A stretch of DNA of 64,000 nt from Winogradskya humida (GTDB taxonomy: Bacteria > Actinomycetota > Actinomycetes > Mycobacteriales > Micromonosporaceae), in NCBI RefSeq assembly GCF_016862215.1, contig NZ_BOMN01000022.1:62001-126000 (forward strand), written 5' to 3'. Positions within the stretch are counted from its first letter, which is position 1. Each line of letters opens with the position of its first letter. Below, one piece after another: positions 60,722 through 64,000 of this stretch. A model generated the notes under the pieces. It was not told where the DNA came from. It ran no database searches and saw nothing but the letters and a program-made list of their open reading frames with translations. Both the position numbers and the translations under genes were made by a program.

Positions 60722-60898
60722 TCCGCGGGCGAACGGCCTTTCATCGGACCCACCCGCTCGCGCGAGGCCTGACCCGCGCGCAAGTCCTGACCCGGGCGCA
60801 AGGCCTGTCTGACCCGCTGGCGCAAGGTCTCGCGCGTGGGCGCAGGGTCTGACCCGCGAGCGCTGCGCCTGAAAGCGCAGGTAGGCAAGCATAAAAAC
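60722..60898. repeat. degenerate repeat-rich non-coding stretch
   Basis: Imperfect copies of GCGCAAGGCCTGACCCGC-like sequence fill most of this stretch. With the following hairpin, palindrome and further repeats it makes a 405-bp convergent gap without a gene. Confidence 0.6.
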
Positions 60899-60931
60899 GG
60901 CCCCGCCACATCTCTTCGATGTGGCGGGGCC
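60899..60931 (-). terminator. intrinsic terminator, minus strand
   Basis: GGCCCCGCCACATC (60899-60912) pairs with GATGTGGCGGGGCC (60918-60931). On the minus strand the stem is followed by GTTTTTAT, so it best ends transcription coming from the right (the MFS gene). On the plus strand a shorter TTT follows. Confidence 0.88.
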
Positions 60932-60945
60932 TTTCCCGTTCGTGC

Positions 60946-60982
60946 ATTAGGTTGTGCACAATTAAATTGTGCACAACCTAAT
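60946..60982. promoter_or_regulatory. 37-bp perfect inverted repeat, orphan operator-like site
   Basis: ATTAGGTTGTGCACAATT (60946-60963) is followed by one A and then its exact reverse complement (60965-60982). The core TTGTGCACAA and AT-rich centre resemble MarR/OhrR-type operators. No regulator or promoter-proximal gene start is adjacent; both neighbouring genes end towards it. Confidence 0.7.
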
Positions 60983-61028
60983 TCGCCGTGCAAAGCCGTG
61001 CCGTGCGGCGGTCAGCCGGTGCGACAGC

Positions 61029-61141
61029 CAGGTCTTGTGGCGGTCAGGTCTTGTGGCGGTCAGGCCTTGCGACCGGTCAGGCCTTGCGACCGGTCAGGCC
61101 TTGCGACCGGCCAGGCCTTGCGACAGTCAGGCCTTGTGGGA
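61029..61141. repeat. 16-17-bp tandem repeats overlapping the MFS stop codon
   Basis: Seven units of the type CAGGYCTTGYGRCCGGT run from 61029 to about 61141: two of CAGGTCTTGTGGCGGT, three of CAGGCCTTGCGACCGG plus one base, and two diverged. The last units contain the stop codon of the MFS gene at 61127-61129. Confidence 0.9.
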
Positions 61142-62644
61142 GGCGTGCGGGAGGTGCAGCTCCTCCGGCTCCGGCGGGACGTCCGAGACGCCGGTGGCGA
61201 CGGCCTGTTCGTGGCGGCGGTGGGCGGAGGGCAGGGCGAGGGCGGCGCCGATGCCCAGGACCGCGACGGCGGCGCAGACCCAGAAGCCGATGGTGAACGC
61301 GTCGTCGCTGGGCAGGCCGCGGGCGTCGGCGTGGGAGGTGATGACCGCGGCGATGACGGCCGTGCCGATGCTGCTGCCGATGGTGCGGGCGATCGTGTTG
61401 ACGCTGGTGGCCTCGCCGGTCTGGCTGGCGGGGACCGCTTCGATGATGGCGTTGCTCATGGCGGCGAACGCGAAGCCGATGCCGGCGCCGGTGAGGACGC
61501 CCGAGGCGAGGACCTGCCAGATCGCGCCGTGGCCGAGAGCGGGCAGGATGAACGCGGCGGTGACCAGGGCGGTGCCGAGGAACATCGGGAGCTTGGGGCC
61601 GTACTTGCGGTTGAGGATGCCGGCGATCGGGCCGAAGACGACCATCATGACGACGGTCGGCAGCAGGAACAGCCCGGCCTGCGACACCGACTTGCCGAAG
61701 CCGTAACCGGTCGCGGCGGGCAGCTGGAGCAGCGTCGGGACCAGGACGAACGTGCCGAACATCGCGAAGCCCAGGATCAGGGCGACCAGGTCGGTGGCCC
61801 AGACGCCGCGCAGCTTCATCAGGTGCATGTCGATGAGCGGCTCGGCGACCTTGAACTCGACCGGGATGAAGACGGCCAGCGCGACGACGCCGACGGCGAG
61901 CAGGCCGATGGTCTTCGGGTCGCCCCAGCCCCACGACTGGCCCTTGCTGATGGCGAGCAGCAGCGTCACGAGCGCCACCGACAGGATGCCCGCGCCGAGG
62001 TAGTCGAGGCGCCCCGGGGTGCGTACCGGGGACTCCTTCATGCCGAAGATCGCACCGATCAGGGCGATGACGACCAGGACGAGCGGCAGCCAGAACAGCC
62101 AGTGCCAGGAGAGGTGCTCGACGATCGGGCCGGCCGCGACGATGCCGATGCCGGCGCCGATGCCGAAGATCGCGGAGATGAGGCCGACGGTGACGCTGAC
62201 CTTCTCGCGGGGCAGCTCGTCGCGGATCATGCCGATCGACAGCGGCAGGATGGCACCGGCGGCGCCCTGCAGCGCGCGGGCGACGATCAGCACCGCGAGG
62301 TTGGGGGCGAGGGCGGCGAGCAGGGTGCCCGCGGCGAGGGCGATCAGGACCCCGATGAGGACCTTGCGCTTGCCGGCCATGTCACCGAGGCGGCCCAGGA
62401 TCGGCGTGAGCACCGAGGCGGAGAGCAGGTACGCCGTGATCACCCAGCTGGCGTCGCTGGTCGACGCCCCGAGGTCGCGGCCGATGGTGCCCAGGGCGGG
62501 GGCGACCAGCGACTGGAGCACGGCGAACGCGAGGCCACCGAGCGACAGGTAGAGCACCAGCATGGTGCCGCCGGAGCCGCGTCCCCCGTCCGTGCCGGTG
62601 CCGGTGGAGCCGGGAGCGCCGGGCTCCTCGATGGTCTGGGTCAT
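61127..62644 (-). CDS. MFS multidrug exporter, DHA2 family
   Basis: A 505-residue exporter with about 14 transmembrane segments. The N-terminus is Gly/Thr-rich, and the first helix leads to a motif A-like LGRLGDMAGKRK and the motif C region GIGAGIGIVAAGPIVEH. The cytoplasmic tail is His/Glu/Pro-rich (PPEPEELHLPHASHKA). It is related to, but not close to, the MFS exporter at 49239. Its upstream region has a TetR-like palindrome at 62662-62681, but no adjacent regulator gene. The 3' end runs into tandem repeats. Confidence 0.92.
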   Translation of the reverse strand: MTQTIEEPGAPGSTGTGTDGGRGSGGTMLVLYLSLGGLAFAVLQSLVAPALGTIGRDLGASTSDASWVITAYLLSASVLTPILGRLGDMAGKRKVLIGVLIALAAGTLLAALAPNLAVLIVARALQGAAGAILPLSIGMIRDELPREKVSVTVGLISAIFGIGAGIGIVAAGPIVEHLSWHWLFWLPLVLVVIALIGAIFGMKESPVRTPGRLDYLGAGILSVALVTLLLAISKGQSWGWGDPKTIGLLAVGVVALAVFIPVEFKVAEPLIDMHLMKLRGVWATDLVALILGFAMFGTFVLVPTLLQLPAATGYGFGKSVSQAGLFLLPTVVMMVVFGPIAGILNRKYGPKLPMFLGTALVTAAFILPALGHGAIWQVLASGVLTGAGIGFAFAAMSNAIIEAVPASQTGEATSVNTIARTIGSSIGTAVIAAVITSHADARGLPSDDAFTIGFWVCAAVAVLGIGAALALPSAHRRHEQAVATGVSDVPPEPEELHLPHASHKA

Positions 62645-62661
62645 GACGTCCCCGAAGATAG

Positions 62662-62681
62662 AAGTAAACGTGTGCTTACTT
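62662..62681. promoter_or_regulatory. operator-like palindrome upstream of the MFS gene
   Basis: AAGTAAACGTGTGCTTACTT has 6-bp perfect outer arms (AAGTAA/TTACTT) and lies 18 bp upstream of the ATG. It resembles TetR operators of drug-efflux genes. The regulator is not encoded next to it. Confidence 0.6.
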
Positions 62682-62721
62682 ATTATCGGGCCGCGGCGGC
62701 TTAAGTCAACATCCGTTTACG

Positions 62722-64000
62722 TCACACCGCGACTACCGCCGGGTCGGCCCTGCGGTTCAGGCGCAGGTACGCCAGCAGCCCCGCGGGCAGCACGAGCCAG
62801 AACGAGATGAGGCGGTAACCGAGCACGACGGCGGTGGCGCTCGCATACGGCGCACCCGCCGCGACCAGGCCGGCGAGCAGGCTGGCCTCGATCAGCCCGA
62901 TGCCGCCGGGCGTCACGGGGATCTGCCGCACGACCTGCACGGCCAGGTACGCGGTGGCCAGCTGGAACGCGCTCAGCGGCAGGCCACAGGCGTGCGCGAC
63001 GGCGATCAGGCAGCAGAGATCGGCAAGCCAGTTGAGTACGGCGTACGCGATCGTCACCGCCCAGTGCCGGGCCCGCACCGACCGCGCCTCGGCGACGATG
63101 CCGCGCAGCTGGTCGAGCGCCCGGCCGGCCCAGCGCCACGTGGGCTGCCACGCGAAGGACCGGCCCCGCAGCAGCACGAACACGCCGGTCAGGGCGGCCG
63201 CCGCGAGGGCCAGCACCAGGATGGTGTGCAGCCCGGCGGTCCCCGCGTAGAGCACCGCCAGCCCGATGATCGAGGCGAGCCCGGAGAGCACCATCACGGT
63301 CGCCGCCACGGAGACGCTCGCGCCGCGCCGTCGATATTGTCGCAGTGCGAACGCCGCGGACATCGCCGCGCCGGCCGGCAGCACCATGCTGATCGCCGAG
63401 CGGGTGTAGGTGATGGCCAGCGCGGCGCCCCGCGTGATGACGACGTCGAGGGCCGTCAGCAGGGCGCGCTGCTGCCGGGCGAACGCCACCTGCGACAGGA
63501 ACTGCACGAGCACCGCCACGGCCAGCCAGCGCACATCGGCGTCGGCCAGGACGGCGATGACGTCGCCCGGATCCGGGACGCGCCCGCGCATCGCCACCAC
63601 CACGGCGACCCCGGCGACGGCTACGGCGAGGGCGCGCAGCGCGTACCTGCGTGTCTGGGGTCGGGTGGCAGCGACCGCTTGCCGCAGGGTGCCGAGGCCC
63701 AGGACGGGGACGGCGACCAGGGCCAGCAGGGTGACCGCCACGATCGCGTCCAGCCAGTAATGATTGCCCGTGCCCACCACCACGAGCAGCGTGATCAGCG
63801 GGTGCGCGAGCCAGACCCACCGCCACCGGTTGCGGGTCGCCGCGAACAGCGCACCGGCGACGACCACCGCCCATCCGACGTGCAGCGAGGGCATGGCGGC
63901 GTACTGGTTGCTGAGCGCGTCGGTGTCCGGCGGGCCGTAGACGGCCGGGCCGTACAGCGTGCCGGTGTCGAGCAGGCCGGTGCCCGGGGTGAGCCGCGGC
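62722..64000 (-). CDS. PAP2 phosphatase - lysylphosphatidylglycerol-synthase-like (flippase) fusion, 5' part missing
   Basis: A membrane protein whose start lies beyond the right edge; 425 residues are visible. The first part has the PAP2-superfamily phosphatase motifs NQYAAMPSLHVGW and GTGNHYWLDAIVA (His residues of motifs 2 and 3), in the order seen in inositol-phosphoryl-transfer-like PAP2 proteins. From about visible residue 120 it continues as an LPG-synthase transmembrane/UPF0104-like region with several helices and the typical VRQIPVTPGGIGLIEASLLAGLVA. The frame is open without a stop to 64000. It probably acts on isoprenoid or phospholipid head groups; the exact reaction is unknown. 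Confidence 0.85.
   Translation of the reverse strand, partial: PRLTPGTGLLDTGTLYGPAVYGPPDTDALSNQYAAMPSLHVGWAVVVAGALFAATRNRWRWVWLAHPLITLLVVVGTGNHYWLDAIVAVTLLALVAVPVLGLGTLRQAVAATRPQTRRYALRALAVAVAGVAVVVAMRGRVPDPGDVIAVLADADVRWLAVAVLVQFLSQVAFARQQRALLTALDVVITRGAALAITYTRSAISMVLPAGAAMSAAFALRQYRRRGASVSVAATVMVLSGLASIIGLAVLYAGTAGLHTILVLALAAAALTGVFVLLRGRSFAWQPTWRWAGRALDQLRGIVAEARSVRARHWAVTIAYAVLNWLADLCCLIAVAHACGLPLSAFQLATAYLAVQVVRQIPVTPGGIGLIEASLLAGLVAAGAPYASATAVVLGYRLISFWLVLPAGLLAYLRLNRRADPAVVAV

Overview
The window is high-GC DNA with dense, often overlapping genes, many GTG starts, and gene families typical of filamentous actinomycetes: a SARP/AfsR-type regulator, a LAL-type LuxR regulator, a SigE-family sigma factor, deazaflavin-type nitroreductases, a P450/3Fe-4S ferredoxin pair and LacI-controlled sugar uptake. 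This suggests a Micromonosporaceae-like organism such as Actinoplanes. That placement is an inference from gene content; there is no rRNA in the window. I saw no tRNA, rRNA, CRISPR array, phage or insertion sequence.

Layout. 1-6.3 kb: the end of an alpha/beta hydrolase, a class A penicillin-binding protein, an intracellular GH3 glycosidase and an acetyltransferase. 6.5-10.3 kb: a complete four-gene ABC importer (lipoprotein, two permeases, ATPase) of the polyamine/Fe3+/phosphonate type. 10.3-18.4 kb: a LAL regulator flanked by an intact deazaflavin-type oxidoreductase gene on one side and a 30-codon relic of such a gene on the other, an SDR, a TetR/quinone-oxidoreductase pair with twin operators, an HTH-membrane protein and a secreted NLP (NPP1) protein. 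18.4-20.2 kb: siderophore-interacting protein, TetR and a darcynin-like protein. 20.2-26.9 kb: a CitA/DcuS-type two-component system, a secreted M14 carboxypeptidase and a DctA-type dicarboxylate carrier. 27.1-30.2 kb: TetR, P450, ferredoxin and SDR. 30.3-35.8 kb: an NAD-dependent DNA ligase, a flavin/pyridoxamine-type protein, a SigE sigma factor with a membrane partner, and a VanX-like dipeptidase. 35.9-42.5 kb: a sugar ABC importer with two paralogous LacI regulators and an unrecognised secreted protein. 42.6-45.7 kb: a three-gene caspase / EACC1 / TPR-like operon that looks like a biological-conflict (programmed cell death or immunity) cassette. 46-52.6 kb: a Tat-exported dioxygenase, an acetyltransferase, a HEAT-like protein, a TetR/MFS pair and a FolP2-type protein. 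52.7-56.1 kb: a strongly asymmetric heterodimeric ABC exporter. 56.1-60.7 kb: a SARP-NB-ARC-TPR regulator among small lipoproteins or secreted proteins. 61.1-64 kb: a second MFS exporter and a PAP2/flippase-like membrane protein running off the right edge.

Links between genes. Palindromes built on CCGGAA/CGAAA and TTCCGG/TTTC lie upstream of the GH3 gene, the sugar-binding protein gene and the lacI genes. This suggests one glycoside-uptake regulon split over about 36 kb. Several TetR genes come with clear divergent operators. The caspase cassette is the most novel-looking system: a caspase-like protease carrying two nucleoside-deoxyribosyltransferase/TIR-like sensor domains (one degenerate), translationally coupled to an EACC1-like membrane protein and a TPR-like protein.
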